Below are positions 35,441 to 44,188 of a DNA stretch of 64,000 nucleotides, in pieces. The stretch comes from Anaerolineaceae bacterium. GTDB taxonomy: Bacteria; Chloroflexota; Anaerolineae; Aggregatilineales; Phototrophicaceae. The notes under the pieces are model-generated. The model worked only from the letters and a program-made list of their open reading frames with translations. It did no database searches and had not been told where the DNA came from. Each line of letters starts with the position of its first letter. Position 1 is the stretch's first letter. The DNA is taken from the NCBI GenBank assembly GCA_020634165.1, contig JACKCF010000002.1, positions 124,001-188,000 on the forward strand, given 5' to 3'. Made by a program: the position numbers and the translations under genes.

Positions 35441-36589
35441 TTATGAGCCTTTGAAAGGCCAGCTCACCAGTTCTTCAATCAATGCCGACAAGCGCTGGTT
35501 GATCTCCTGCATGGCTGCTGGTCGATTCTGGGGAAATGATTGCAACGGCAAAATATAGTGATACGTTCCGCGTCTGGAAAAGTCCTTGCTGAACAGCTTG
35601 CGCCACTGCGATCCGGTGTAGCGATAGACGGTAAACGTCACAGTGAGGTTCATCTGCTTGATGGTGGCATCCAACCAGGCGAAGTTAGCCTTGATAGGAT
35701 AAGCGACATCAACGAACTCATCATAGACGGCATATTCCCAGTAGTCTTTGTCTTCCTGGCGACGCCGCTTGTACTGGTCGATTATATGGGAGATGACCTC
35801 AACCATTTGTTTGGGCGCTTTGCGTTTACCGCTCTTAGGCTCAGTCTCGATAGCGATGTCCGTCAACTTCCAGCGCGTGGGCCGAACTGCCAGTTCGCGC
35901 TCAACCCAATACTGGCCTTTTTGCGGATTCTGAGGTGGCTGTTCTGTGGCCCTTATTTCTAAATTGGTCAGATTGGCTTTGAAATTGACTCGCGGACGGA
36001 ACATCAGCCGCCCTAGCAAGCCCAGGGCAACCAGTCCGGCGGCAGCCAGCAATATTTCATTCAGCGGAATCTCAATATCGGGGAGTATGGGCCAGTCAAA
36101 ACCACCACCATTATTGCCCTGGGGCTGGCGATCAGGGTCTTCAACCTCCGGGCTGCGCTCTGTTGGACTGGGTTCTTCTCCAGGGGGCGCTGGAATAAAT
36201 GCCGTCAGCAGGCGGTGATTGTCGGCATCATTGACCTCTTCGCCATCCATCGGCCAGATTTCCGCTGATACGGTAATCGTCTGACCCAGGTAATTTTCTG
36301 GCACGATAAAAGACCGCTCGAAATATGTTTCGCCATCATCCAATTCAGTTGGGTATTCAAATAAGTCCCAATCCGTTTCAAAGACGAACATACCAACCGG
36401 CACATAGCCATCCTGTTGGATGACGACCCCGGAAACAACCAGCTCATAGGTAAAGTCATCTACAGTCACGACCTCAGCCCCGACCTCAGCCATGACCAGA
36501 TCAACCATATCACTCTGTGCAAAAATGGGAATGATAGCCAATGCAGTGATTACAGTAAGCAAAGTGGAAAAACGCAAGAATACGCGCAT
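35441..36589 (-). CDS. Exported membrane-anchored protein, unknown function
   Basis: A 382-residue protein. The signal peptide MRVFLRFSTLLTVITALAI ends near FAQS. An external beta domain (about residues 25-145), a Pro/Glu/Gly linker with an Asn-Gly run, and one membrane helix (IPLNEILLAAAGLVALGLLG) follow. The C-terminal 170 residues face the cytosol and hold a basic, Tyr-rich domain. I do not recognise either domain. The ATG at 36589 is chosen for its GGGAGG five bases upstream. Confidence 0.7.
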   Translation of the reverse strand: MRVFLRFSTLLTVITALAIIPIFAQSDMVDLVMAEVGAEVVTVDDFTYELVVSGVVIQQDGYVPVGMFVFETDWDLFEYPTELDDGETYFERSFIVPENYLGQTITVSAEIWPMDGEEVNDADNHRLLTAFIPAPPGEEPSPTERSPEVEDPDRQPQGNNGGGFDWPILPDIEIPLNEILLAAAGLVALGLLGRLMFRPRVNFKANLTNLEIRATEQPPQNPQKGQYWVERELAVRPTRWKLTDIAIETEPKSGKRKAPKQMVEVISHIIDQYKRRRQEDKDYWEYAVYDEFVDVAYPIKANFAWLDATIKQMNLTVTFTVYRYTGSQWRKLFSKDFSRRGTYHYILPLQSFPQNRPAAMQEINQRLSALIEELVSWPFKGS

Positions 36590-36733
36590 AGCAGCCTCCC
36601 TACCGTAACGGGCGACTGCAACACCAAAGCCAGTGGCGTCCACATCATAGCCACATAGTATGTGTAACTATGGTCGCCCATGTTATCAGTATACAATAAG
36701 CGTCCAAAGCAAAATCAGAGCAGGAGCCGAAAT

Positions 36734-37507
36734 TTGCAGCCCACTCCCTATGCCGATGTCAACACTATTCTGTCGGATTTGCTGGCGCGTGTTCAGGTCA
36801 TCCTGGGCGACAATTTCGTCGGCATGTACCTGTACGGCTCACTGGCGACCAGCACGTTCGACCCAGATAGCAGCGATATTGATTTCCTGGTCGCGACGCG
36901 CAATGAAGTCGAGGAGGCCGTCTTTCGTCAATTGCAGGCCATGCACGCCGAGCTAGGGCAAGCCGATTCAAAATGGGCGATCCAGTTGGAAGGCGCGTAC
37001 ATCTCTCTGCCGGAACTGCGCCGTTATTCCGAGCGCAAACACCCACACATTGACCGAGGCGAGAGTGACCTGCTCATGAAGCCTTTTCATACAGACTGGG
37101 TCGTCCAGCGCTATGTATTGCGTGAATATGGCATCACGATGGTCGGGCCGCCCATCCGCGACCTCATCGATCCCATTTCTGGCGATGACCTGCGGCAGGC
37201 GATGGTCGATATGATGGCTGTCTGGTGGGAACTCATGCTGGATGATCCCGCGCCACTGGATTCAGATGGCTACCGGGCCTATGCCATCATGACCATGTGC
37301 CGCGTGCTTTATACGATGGAAACCGGCGACATCCTGCCCAAAGGGGCGGCTGTCGAATGGGCGATCAAACGGTTGGATGATGAACACGCTCGGTTAGCAA
37401 AATTAGCTGGTGCCAATCGTAATGGAACGCCCCAGATCACCATCAGCGACGTTCAGAAGATGATTCGTTTAGCAGTCGATGCCTGCCAAAGATGGCAGAC
37501 ATCTTAG
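36734..37507 (+). CDS. AadA-like nucleotidyltransferase (DUF4111)
   Basis: A 257-residue protein. The nucleotidyltransferase site is MYLYGSLATSTFDPDSSDID, with G-S and D-x-D metal ligands, as in aminoglycoside 3''-adenylyltransferases. The C-terminal helical DUF4111 domain follows. The substrate could be an aminoglycoside or something else; chromosomal members are often of unknown function. The start is TTG at 36734, with GGAG seven bases upstream, giving the usual length near 260. The frame runs open back to 36680. Confidence 0.8.
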   Translation: MQPTPYADVNTILSDLLARVQVILGDNFVGMYLYGSLATSTFDPDSSDIDFLVATRNEVEEAVFRQLQAMHAELGQADSKWAIQLEGAYISLPELRRYSERKHPHIDRGESDLLMKPFHTDWVVQRYVLREYGITMVGPPIRDLIDPISGDDLRQAMVDMMAVWWELMLDDPAPLDSDGYRAYAIMTMCRVLYTMETGDILPKGAAVEWAIKRLDDEHARLAKLAGANRNGTPQITISDVQKMIRLAVDACQRWQTS

Positions 37508-37621
37508 GGCTGACATATAGATAATTTTGATCGGTCGGACGAGACCAATTTAAAGTGGAACGCTGAAAATATTGTGTACCGGTTCATCCAGCTAAGAAAT
37601 CGCCATCTGGAGATATGAAAA

Positions 37622-38416
37622 TTGAATGACGTTGAACAGTATTACGACACAGATGACCACAGTGAATGGGAGCGGCTCAACCGCCACAAAACGGAGTGGG
37701 CTGTCACGATGCGGACGCTCTCCGAGTTTTTGCCGCCTGCGCCTGCCAGGATTCTTGACATCGGTGGGGGGCCAGGTCGATATGCGATTGCGCTGGCCAA
37801 ACTTGGATACCAAGTCACACTGGCTGATATTTCATCAGAGAGCCTGAAACGAGCAGATGCCCAAGCCAAAAGCGAGGAGGTCACACTTGCAGGCATCTAC
37901 CATGCTGATGCAACCGACTTATCTGCATTCTCCGATACGGCCTACGATGCGGTGCTGATGCTCGGGCCACTCTATCATCTCATCAGTCAGGAGGCGCGAC
38001 ATCAGGCCGTACGGGAAGCAGCACGGGTACTCAAAAACCAGGGCATCGTTTTTGCTGCTTTTCTCAACAGATTTTCTGCATTACGTGTTTGTGTACAGGA
38101 ATTCCCAGAATGGCTGGCGCAAAATCCTGATTATGCAACCCGATTGCTGGAAACAGGGATACACAGAGGAGAATGGGGGTTTACGACAGCCTACTTCGCG
38201 AATGTCAATGAGATACAGACCCTGATGGGAACACACCGCTTTTCCGCTTTACAGATCGTCGGGTGCGAAGGCATAGCTGCATTTGCCGAAGAGCGTCTTA
38301 ATGCCCTGGCAGATGAAGCATGGGAATGGTGGGCTGATCTGAACTATCAACTTGGTAAAGATGCTGCCTTACATGGTTCTGCCATTCATCTGGTTTATGT
38401 TGGGCAAAAGAAGTAA
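37622..38416 (+). CDS. Class I SAM-dependent methyltransferase
   Basis: A 264-residue methyltransferase. Motif I is ILDIGGGPGRYAIALA, then the acidic end of strand 2 (VTLADIS) and motif IV YDAVLMLGPLYHLIS. The GPLYHL form is common in small-molecule methyltransferases. The start is TTG with GGAG nine bases upstream. The acceptor is unknown. Confidence 0.88.
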   Translation: MNDVEQYYDTDDHSEWERLNRHKTEWAVTMRTLSEFLPPAPARILDIGGGPGRYAIALAKLGYQVTLADISSESLKRADAQAKSEEVTLAGIYHADATDLSAFSDTAYDAVLMLGPLYHLISQEARHQAVREAARVLKNQGIVFAAFLNRFSALRVCVQEFPEWLAQNPDYATRLLETGIHRGEWGFTTAYFANVNEIQTLMGTHRFSALQIVGCEGIAAFAEERLNALADEAWEWWADLNYQLGKDAALHGSAIHLVYVGQKK

Positions 38417-38479
38417 CAACAACCAATCAAAAATGTGTCACACATTCGTAACAGTCCGTGACAAAATAGTGCCGCCTTA

Positions 38480-38513
38480 CTCCTTTTATTCGACTTCAAA
38501 AGGAGCGTATAAT
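38480..38513 (+). promoter_or_regulatory. Promoter of the DUF1003 leader, with inverted repeat
   Basis: A perfect TATAAT lies at 38508-38513. Upstream is CTCCTTTT (38480-38487) and its complement AAAAGGAG (38498-38505), a dyad covering the -35 position, possibly an operator. The -35 hexamer (TTTATT or TTATTC) is poor. Transcription would start near 38520, about 300 bases before the DUF1003 gene. Confidence 0.6.
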
Positions 38514-38541
38514 AGCTGTGTTCTGTCGTGACTGATTGTTT

Positions 38542-38747
38542 GACGCGCCTGGGAACCTGATGACGAATTTGAACCACACCACCATCAGCACCAATCCCAA
38601 TACCGCCACGTTTGAGCGCGTCCTGTTTGCGTTGGCAACATACCCCCGAATGCGATGGTCACGCCCCGATCAAGAGCCGCCTGCATAACCTAGACGACTT
38701 GCCGCTTATTGTTGGGCAAGACGGGACGTAGTCAGGTTGGCTGCGTC
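38542..38747 (+). ncRNA. Candidate structured attenuator leader of the DUF1003 gene
   Basis: The 5' segment 38542-38565 can pair with 38727-38747: GACGCG with TGCGTC, CC with GG, AACCTGAT with GTCAGGTT, then ACG with CGT. This makes about 19 pairs with small bulges, enclosing about 160 nt. The same 3' strand is also the terminator hairpin at 38718-38760, so the two folds exclude each other. An inner hairpin CTTGCC/GGCAAG (38698-38720) is also present. I do not recognise a known riboswitch class. Confidence 0.6.
38560..38688 (+). CDS. 42-codon upstream ORF in the DUF1003 leader (possible leader peptide)
   Basis: ATG at 38560 with GGGA five bases upstream opens a 42-residue frame to TAA at 38686. 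It begins MTNLNHTTISTNPNTATFER, rich in Thr and Asn, and ends YPRMRWSRPDQEPPA. The Pro/acidic ending resembles the destabilising stretches of the MgtL leader peptide, but this likeness is weak. The start codon lies inside the long-range helix, so ribosome entry and that helix would compete. It may also be chance. Confidence 0.4.
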   Translation: MTNLNHTTISTNPNTATFERVLFALATYPRMRWSRPDQEPPA

Positions 38748-38760
38748 GCGTTTTTGTTTT
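38718..38760 (+). terminator. Attenuator terminator in the DUF1003 leader
   Basis: AAGACG and GACGTAG (38718-38731) pair with CTGCGTC and CGTTTT (38741-38754), with one G-G mismatch and a nine-base loop. TTTTTGTTTT follows at 38751-38760. It lies 66 bases upstream of the DUF1003 start, where it can only act as a conditional terminator. Confidence 0.65.
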
Positions 38761-38825
38761 GCCAGTGTCACCGTTTTGGTGAACGCGCCCATCCGCTGTC
38801 GCTGTAAACATAGGGAGTCACTACT

Positions 38826-39482
38826 ATGCCGGAAGAAAAGGTTTTCGCAGCCAACAATCCCCGCTCACATGATGCTCAGCTAACCGAGCTGCTCACGGAA
38901 GAAGAGTTGGAGCAGTTGGAAAAAGAGGAAGAAGAGCGCATCATCGCGCTTATCGACGAAGTGGAAGAGCTGGACAGTCTGCTCAGCCCTGAAGCCCAAG
39001 AACTGGTACGTGACCTGCGTCCGTATACCGTTGCCGATGACGTCCTGGAAGAACTGGAAGAGCACTCTACCTGGTCGGATCGTCTGGCGGATGCCATCGC
39101 CCAGACTGCGGGTAGCTGGCTGTTCATCATCGGCTTTGTGGTCTTTATGGCCGTATGGATTGGCATCAACATTGCGCTGGCGGCCCGTGCCTTCGACCCC
39201 TATCCGTTCATTCTGCTGAACCTGGGATTGAGTACGCTGGCCGCCCTGCAAGCACCCGTTATCCTGATGAGCCAGAACCGTCAGTCAGAAAAAGACCGGG
39301 CAGTGACTCATAACGATTATCAGGTGAATATCAAGAGCGAACTGGAAATCGCTGACCTGCACCGCAAACTTGATATACTGATGGCGACAATCGACACCCA
39401 GGGCCAGCTTATCCAGATTCTGGCCAGGGACCGCACCCCTCGCGTCGAAACGACGCACCACATATTCAGCCTGGGGGACTGA
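38826..39482 (+). CDS. DUF1003 family membrane protein
   Basis: A 218-residue protein. A very acidic coiled N-terminal region (LTEEELEQLEKEEEERIIAL) is followed by WSDRLADAIAQTAGSWLFII, two membrane helices (about 97-118 and 127-148) and LMSQNRQSEKDRAVTHNDYQ, the DUF1003 hallmark, then a helix. The family has no firmly established function; an ion-related role has been suggested by gene neighbourhoods in other phyla. GGGAG lies eight bases before the ATG. The gene is controlled by the long leader described above. Confidence 0.88.
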   Translation: MPEEKVFAANNPRSHDAQLTELLTEEELEQLEKEEEERIIALIDEVEELDSLLSPEAQELVRDLRPYTVADDVLEELEEHSTWSDRLADAIAQTAGSWLFIIGFVVFMAVWIGINIALAARAFDPYPFILLNLGLSTLAALQAPVILMSQNRQSEKDRAVTHNDYQVNIKSELEIADLHRKLDILMATIDTQGQLIQILARDRTPRVETTHHIFSLGD

Positions 39483-39509
39483 TGGACGACGACAGTCATT
39501 CTACCAACT

Positions 39510-39546
39510 AAAAAGGCGAGACCACTTAAATGGCTCGCCTTTTTAA
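39510..39546. terminator. Terminator after the DUF1003 gene
   Basis: AAAAAGGCGAG pairs with CTCGCCTTTTT (39534-39544) over a 13-base loop, with T-runs on both strands. It separates the DUF1003 gene from the convergent CoA-binding gene. Confidence 0.88.
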
Positions 39547-39569
39547 TTTCTCTGTTACTGCTTCCGGTC

Positions 39570-40046
39570 TTAGTTCAGACGCCCCATCACATTGGCCATC
39601 CAGTGCATGCACTTATGGGCAAAATCCGGCTTGAGGTACATCATCGGGCAGGCTTTTGCGATGACGTTCATACCCGCTTGACGACCGCGCTCAACGGCGG
39701 CCTCTGATGCGCTCGATGGCATAAACGTATTGTTGTGCATCCACACATGCTTGATATGCAGCTTGGCCGCTTCATCCACGATCTGCTCGGAAATATCCGG
39801 ACTGTTCATGATGAAGACCGCGTCAACTCCACCAGGGATGTCCGCCAGATGGGCGTAGCACTTATCACCATGCAGAGCTTCTGCCTCTGGGTGCAGCGGG
39901 AAAACTTCGTAACCGTTATCACGCAGTTTGAGATAAATGGCTCCGGCGCCGCTGTCTTTGCTGCGAGATAAGCCAGAAACCGCGATACGATGTTGATTCA
40001 GGAAATCATCAACTTGTTGCTTGTGCGTCATGGTTGCAACGCTCAT
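39570..40046 (-). CDS. CoA-binding (YccU-like) protein
   Basis: A 158-residue Rossmann-like protein. HRIAVSGLSRSKDSGAGAIY, then VFPLHPEAEALHG and ADIPGGVDAVFIMNSP match the CoA-binding domain of succinyl-CoA synthetase alpha and YccU. The function of the free-standing domain is not established. The ATG at 40046 is preferred, with GGGAG nine bases upstream. Confidence 0.85.
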   Translation of the reverse strand: MSVATMTHKQQVDDFLNQHRIAVSGLSRSKDSGAGAIYLKLRDNGYEVFPLHPEAEALHGDKCYAHLADIPGGVDAVFIMNSPDISEQIVDEAAKLHIKHVWMHNNTFMPSSASEAAVERGRQAGMNVIAKACPMMYLKPDFAHKCMHWMANVMGRLN

Positions 40047-40311
40047 GAATGTCACTCCCCCAATTACATCTAACATTCACAGGCTATGCCCAGCAACCTT
40101 ACCTGCGCCAGTAATAAAGAACATATCTGGCAATGATTCTTGTCATGTAACCCATAACGTAATTTTACGTAGTAGGCCCAAATTGCCTGATTATTGCGCA
40201 AAATGACAAGCCTTTTGCTGACAGATCATAGCCAAACAGTGAGCTTTTGTACTGGTGAGCGAGTCCGTTTTGCCAGACCATAAGAGCGTAAAATCCTTGG
40301 GGGGAAGAGAT

Positions 40312-40746
40312 ATGAAGTGTCTGGTTCTTTACCACAGTCGAGGTGGCAATACCCGCACCACCGCAGAAGCCATCGCCCAGGCCGCACATGACCAGGGTTA
40401 TGAAGCTACCGTCAAATCGATTATTGAAGTGCAGGCAGCAGATATCAATACAGCCGATGTGCTGTTCATCGGAACGTGGGTGCAGGGGTTCATCCTGTTT
40501 GGCGTCAAACCCGCTGATGCCCAACTATGGGTGAAGTCGCTGCCCTCACTGGCCAATAAGCCGACAGGTATTTTCTGCACCTATGCCTTCAATCCGCGCA
40601 GTTCCCTAAAGAAGCTTGCCAACATGCTCAAGGAAAAAGGTGCGACCATCGTCGCCCAGCAGGCCTTCAATCGCAATCATCTGACGACGGGCGTGGATGG
40701 CTTTGTGCAGCGCGTCATAGACTCCAGACAGCGTATCGCCGTCTAG
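40312..40746 (+). CDS. Flavodoxin-like protein
   Basis: A 144-residue flavodoxin fold. CLVLYHSRGGNTRTTAEAIA is the FMN phosphate-binding loop (S-R-G-G-N-T), and VLFIGTWVQGFILFG the second flavin contact. It probably carries electrons. The ATG at 40312 has a strong GGGGGAAGAG before it. Its stop TAG shares the CTAG tetramer with the stop of the convergent GNAT gene. Confidence 0.85.
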   Translation: MKCLVLYHSRGGNTRTTAEAIAQAAHDQGYEATVKSIIEVQAADINTADVLFIGTWVQGFILFGVKPADAQLWVKSLPSLANKPTGIFCTYAFNPRSSLKKLANMLKEKGATIVAQQAFNRNHLTTGVDGFVQRVIDSRQRIAV

Positions 40747-41231
40747 TCATCAAACCATTGATAATAGCGAACCAGCGGCAGCGGCCTGTAACCCGCTTTT
40801 TCGTAGGCACGCCGCGCTGGCGCATGCGATTCATCGCCACCGGTGCCGACCTCAACCAGCCTGATGCCCGCCTCGCGCAATTTTTCCAGGGCAAAGGTGT
40901 TCAGGTCGGTGCCGATGCCATCGTTTTGAAAATCGGGATGCACGACAAGAAATTGCACCTCGGCTGTTTGCTTTTCCTGTTCCATAGAATAGGCAATCAA
41001 CCCAACTGGCTGCTCACCGACCACCGCGACCCATACCGTGTACTTGTCCTCGCGCACCAGCGTATCGACCCAATCTATCTGACCTTGCTGCCAATTGGGA
41101 TATAACTTGGGAAAAATATTCGGCCCCATGATCTGCCGAAAAGACGCAAACACAGGCTCAAAGGCCAGCACAGTCAGGTCTTTCAATGGGTCGAGGTCGC
41201 TCGGTTCATACAGGCGGATGTGAGTAGGCAT
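40743..41231 (-). CDS. GNAT family N-acetyltransferase
   Basis: A 162-residue acetyltransferase. TAEVQFLVVHPDFQNDGIGT, then DLNTFALEKLREAGIRLVEV holds the acetyl-CoA loop (Q-N-D-G-I-G), and HAPARRAYEKAGYRPLPLV the final motif. The acceptor is unknown. It overlaps the flavodoxin gene tail to tail by four bases. Confidence 0.87.
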   Translation of the reverse strand: MPTHIRLYEPSDLDPLKDLTVLAFEPVFASFRQIMGPNIFPKLYPNWQQGQIDWVDTLVREDKYTVWVAVVGEQPVGLIAYSMEQEKQTAEVQFLVVHPDFQNDGIGTDLNTFALEKLREAGIRLVEVGTGGDESHAPARRAYEKAGYRPLPLVRYYQWFDD

Positions 41232-41273
41232 AGATTCTCCATGCGATCAACGTTTAGCAGGAATCTATTGTAG

Positions 41274-42188
41274 CTATTCCGGCACGATTTGGCCGAAAAA
41301 ACTCACCAGGCTTTGCGCGTATTCTTCAGGACGCACGATCCAGCCACCACCATGTCGCGTTTCTGGAATTTCCCACCATTGGGCATAGTCCGCCACCTGC
41401 TCATAGTAATGATAGACATAGCGCGCCTCGGCCATAGTATTATCGCGCTCGCCTGTGGCGACGAAGAAAATCGGTCGCGGCGGAATCTGAGGCAGCAGTT
41501 CGACGACACCCTGCGGGATGGGTAAGCCCGTTTTCGCAGAAAGCATCTGGTCCCCGGTCGGCCCCAGGGTGAAGATAATCAACTCGCGCAAGTCTGCCGC
41601 CTGGGGCAAATCATCGGCTGTTCCCAATGAAGGTCCATCCACGAATACAGCCTGAATCTGCGGGAACATCGCCGTAGAGCGCAGAGCAACTTGTCCGCCA
41701 ATCGAAAACCCGTAGATGCCAATGGATGCAGCTTTGTCGGCCAGGAAATCTATCGCTCCGGCGACGTCCTCAACATCACGCCAGCCACCAGATCGCTGTG
41801 GCGCGATGCTTTCACCATGACCGCGCATGTCGTACATAAGCACGCCAAAACCTGCGTTCTGCAACTGCCGAGCATGCCAAATTAACTGGCCCCGATGTGA
41901 ATCATAGCCATGCAGCAATATAATGACGGTGTCGTTCTGGGGTGGGATGTACCAGCCCGCCATTGTCAGGCCATCGCCCCCCGCAAAGGTAATTTCTTCC
42001 GCCAGGAAATCATCAGGGAGTGTCACCGGAGCCTGTGCCGTTTTAATCATAGCATCCGTATCCAGATAGAAGAAAACTAACTGACCAATGAAAATCGTCA
42101 GGATGGCGACAACAACGCCAAACGTGCCCAGGCGCGCCCAATACTGCCAGGTTCGCCATTTCGGTCGTGCGGTATTTTCTGCTGACAT
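41274..42188 (-). CDS. Membrane-anchored alpha/beta hydrolase
   Basis: A 304-residue protein with one N-terminal membrane helix (FGVVVAILTIFIGQLVFFYL). The hydrolase domain follows: ILLHGYDSHRGQLIW (oxyanion), YDMRGHGES, nucleophile elbow YGFSIGGQVAL and the late histidine in ETRHGGGWI. It resembles the BEM46/ABHD13-like group with the catalytic part outside the membrane. The substrate is unknown. Confidence 0.85.
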   Translation of the reverse strand: MSAENTARPKWRTWQYWARLGTFGVVVAILTIFIGQLVFFYLDTDAMIKTAQAPVTLPDDFLAEEITFAGGDGLTMAGWYIPPQNDTVIILLHGYDSHRGQLIWHARQLQNAGFGVLMYDMRGHGESIAPQRSGGWRDVEDVAGAIDFLADKAASIGIYGFSIGGQVALRSTAMFPQIQAVFVDGPSLGTADDLPQAADLRELIIFTLGPTGDQMLSAKTGLPIPQGVVELLPQIPPRPIFFVATGERDNTMAEARYVYHYYEQVADYAQWWEIPETRHGGGWIVRPEEYAQSLVSFFGQIVPE

Positions 42189-42407
42189 AAGCGACCCTAA
42201 AGAGTAATCTCACCTCTTATTGTAAGCTGATCGCTATGAAGTTTGCGTGAGGGTCGCTGACGGGCCTTCAACCATGTGAAAAGCAGTTTAAGACTCGCCT
42301 ATCTCAGGGACTATGCCTGTCAGCATGGGGGAATCTGTCGTATCATACGCCCCAGCAGAGTAAACACGGGGCGGATGCCCCCTATCACCTGAGAGGAAAA
42401 ACTCCTT

Positions 42408-42857
42408 ATGGAACGTACCCTGATTATCGTCAAACCAGACGCCGTGCAGCGTGGCCTGACCGGCGAAGTCATCAAACGCTTTGAGCAGCGCGGCCTCAAG
42501 ATTGTCGCCATGAAGTTCATCCACATGACGGAAGAACTGGCCAAAAAGCACTACGCCGTCCACGAAGGCAAGCCCTTCTTCAACAGCCTGGTTTCCTACA
42601 TCACCTCGGCCCCAGTCGTTGTCCTGGCCCTGGAAGGCACCGACGCTATCGCCGCCGCCCGCAAGACCATCGGCGCGACCAAACCTGTGGAAGCCGAAGC
42701 TGGCAGCATCCGCGGCGATTTCGGCCTGGAAATTGGCCGTAACCTTGTTCACGGCTCCGACAGCCCGGAAAACGGCCTGCTGGAAATCAGTAACTTCTTC
42801 ACAGCCGAAGAAATCTACTCCTGGGACCGCGTCACCGACGCCTGGATTCACGAGTAA
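42408..42857 (+). CDS. ndk: Nucleoside diphosphate kinase
   Basis: A 149-residue enzyme of full length. ERTLIIVKPDAVQRGLTGEV opens the fold, and the phosphorylated His115 lies in RNLVHGSDSPENG. It transfers the gamma phosphate from ATP to other nucleoside diphosphates. GAGAGGAA precedes the ATG. It is monocistronic, followed by a terminator. Confidence 0.97.
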   Translation: MERTLIIVKPDAVQRGLTGEVIKRFEQRGLKIVAMKFIHMTEELAKKHYAVHEGKPFFNSLVSYITSAPVVVLALEGTDAIAAARKTIGATKPVEAEAGSIRGDFGLEIGRNLVHGSDSPENGLLEISNFFTAEEIYSWDRVTDAWIHE

Positions 42858-42877
42858 ATCACACCAGCCATCAAATC

Positions 42878-42911
42878 AAAAACCGGACCGCCTGAGCAGT
42901 CCGGTTTTTTG
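42878..42911 (+). terminator. Terminator after ndk
   Basis: AAACCGGAC pairs with GTCCGGTTT (42899-42907) over a ten-base loop, followed by TTTTG. It lies 22 bases after the ndk stop. Confidence 0.9.
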
Positions 42912-42937
42912 TTTCATCCTGTAATATACAATTATTT

Positions 42938-44077
42938 CTAGTGTTCTACTTCATTTGCTCGCCAACCAATGAGAGATACCACATTATCAACGACTCTATA
43001 GACCCTGTAGGTTTTCATATCCAGAATATGGACAGCAGTATCGCCCTCAGCCATTCTAAAGAGGGCAATTTGAGTACTATCTGGCGACCACGCATAGCTG
43101 AAATTCGATATAGGTGTGATACAAGTATCAAATACTTGTTGTGTCTCCATGTCGGCAATATATAGATGTTGATCGACAAAAGTGAGATATCTGCCATCAT
43201 CCGACCATATGGCATTTGCCACCGTAAAAACCGTCGATGGTAGTCGGGTGGACTGATACAAATAATGTACGACATCCCCATGAAGATCAATTATCAGTAG
43301 CCGCCCTGGTTCTGTTGGATTTTCTGGCCAAGTAGTTGTTACAAAATACTCTGAGCTAGGATGCCATAAAACCTGGTACTGTAATCGAATTGGAACCTGA
43401 ACATTTCCAGTTGCCGATTCAATTGTCCAAAACGGGTCAGGCCAATGTGCTGACAAACCCTTCTGAGCATCGGGAGAAAGTTCAAACGCAAAAGCCGTCG
43501 GATTATAATGCAAAAGAGCTTGCTGAACATCACCAGAAAAAGGATCAATAATGAACCATGTTTCGCCATTAATGGTCTTAGAATAAAGTAAATGCGAGTT
43601 ATCTATCCAGTACAGACGATGTCCATATCGCCGTCGCATAATGCTATAAGTGTCATCCCAGGGAATTGAATAAACCTCGTTATCCATAGTACTGTAAACA
43701 CGAATTTCCCTTGTAACTACCATGGAGACAAGACCTTCTTCCCAGCTCTTGCCTACAAAAAACAAATACCACATACTGTTTGGAGATAATCGTCCTGAGC
43801 CAGATAAGCCTGATTGGATAACTGATGAACGAACTTGTTCACCATCATAAGCATAACCAATAAGTCGCTTACGGTTTCTTGTTAAAAGAGTTCCTTCAAA
43901 CGCAAAATCCGAGGACAATTCTGTTTCTAGTAAGAGACATCTCTCAGTAATTGGCCATGGTTTCAAATCTGATTCTGGATCTGATTGCGAAACACTGATA
44001 CAAGTTAGCACCACTAAAGATACGGTAGTAAGTATATATTTCACGGAGCATCCTATAAACAGTTTATGTATCAACAT
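42938..44077 (-). CDS. Exported WD40/TolB-like beta-propeller protein, AT-rich gene
   Basis: A 379-residue protein with an N-terminal hydrophobic segment (YILTTVSLVVLTCISVS) that may be a lipoprotein or plain signal. Repeated blade units follow, such as AIWSDDGRYLTFVDQHLYIA and SYAWSPDSTQIALFRMAEG, as in TolB-like propellers. Base composition is more AT-rich than its neighbours, suggesting a different history. The start at 44077 gives a normal signal peptide, but lacks a clear ribosome-binding site; the frame is open to 44155. Confidence 0.6.
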   Translation of the reverse strand: MLIHKLFIGCSVKYILTTVSLVVLTCISVSQSDPESDLKPWPITERCLLLETELSSDFAFEGTLLTRNRKRLIGYAYDGEQVRSSVIQSGLSGSGRLSPNSMWYLFFVGKSWEEGLVSMVVTREIRVYSTMDNEVYSIPWDDTYSIMRRRYGHRLYWIDNSHLLYSKTINGETWFIIDPFSGDVQQALLHYNPTAFAFELSPDAQKGLSAHWPDPFWTIESATGNVQVPIRLQYQVLWHPSSEYFVTTTWPENPTEPGRLLIIDLHGDVVHYLYQSTRLPSTVFTVANAIWSDDGRYLTFVDQHLYIADMETQQVFDTCITPISNFSYAWSPDSTQIALFRMAEGDTAVHILDMKTYRVYRVVDNVVSLIGWRANEVEH

Positions 44078-44188
44078 TCTAAGTATAGGATGCTTTAGGC
44101 GTGACAAATCATAAATGAATAGTATCCGTAGCCAACTATTTTGCGAGAGAGACATACACTATTCATTTATCTCTCTCGGTTTTTTGTT

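Noticed and set aside
38551..38565. CTGATGACG in the DUF1003 leader looks like the fluoride riboswitch tail
   Set aside because: The required GGCGATG part and pseudoknot partners are missing upstream, so the crcB motif is not supported.
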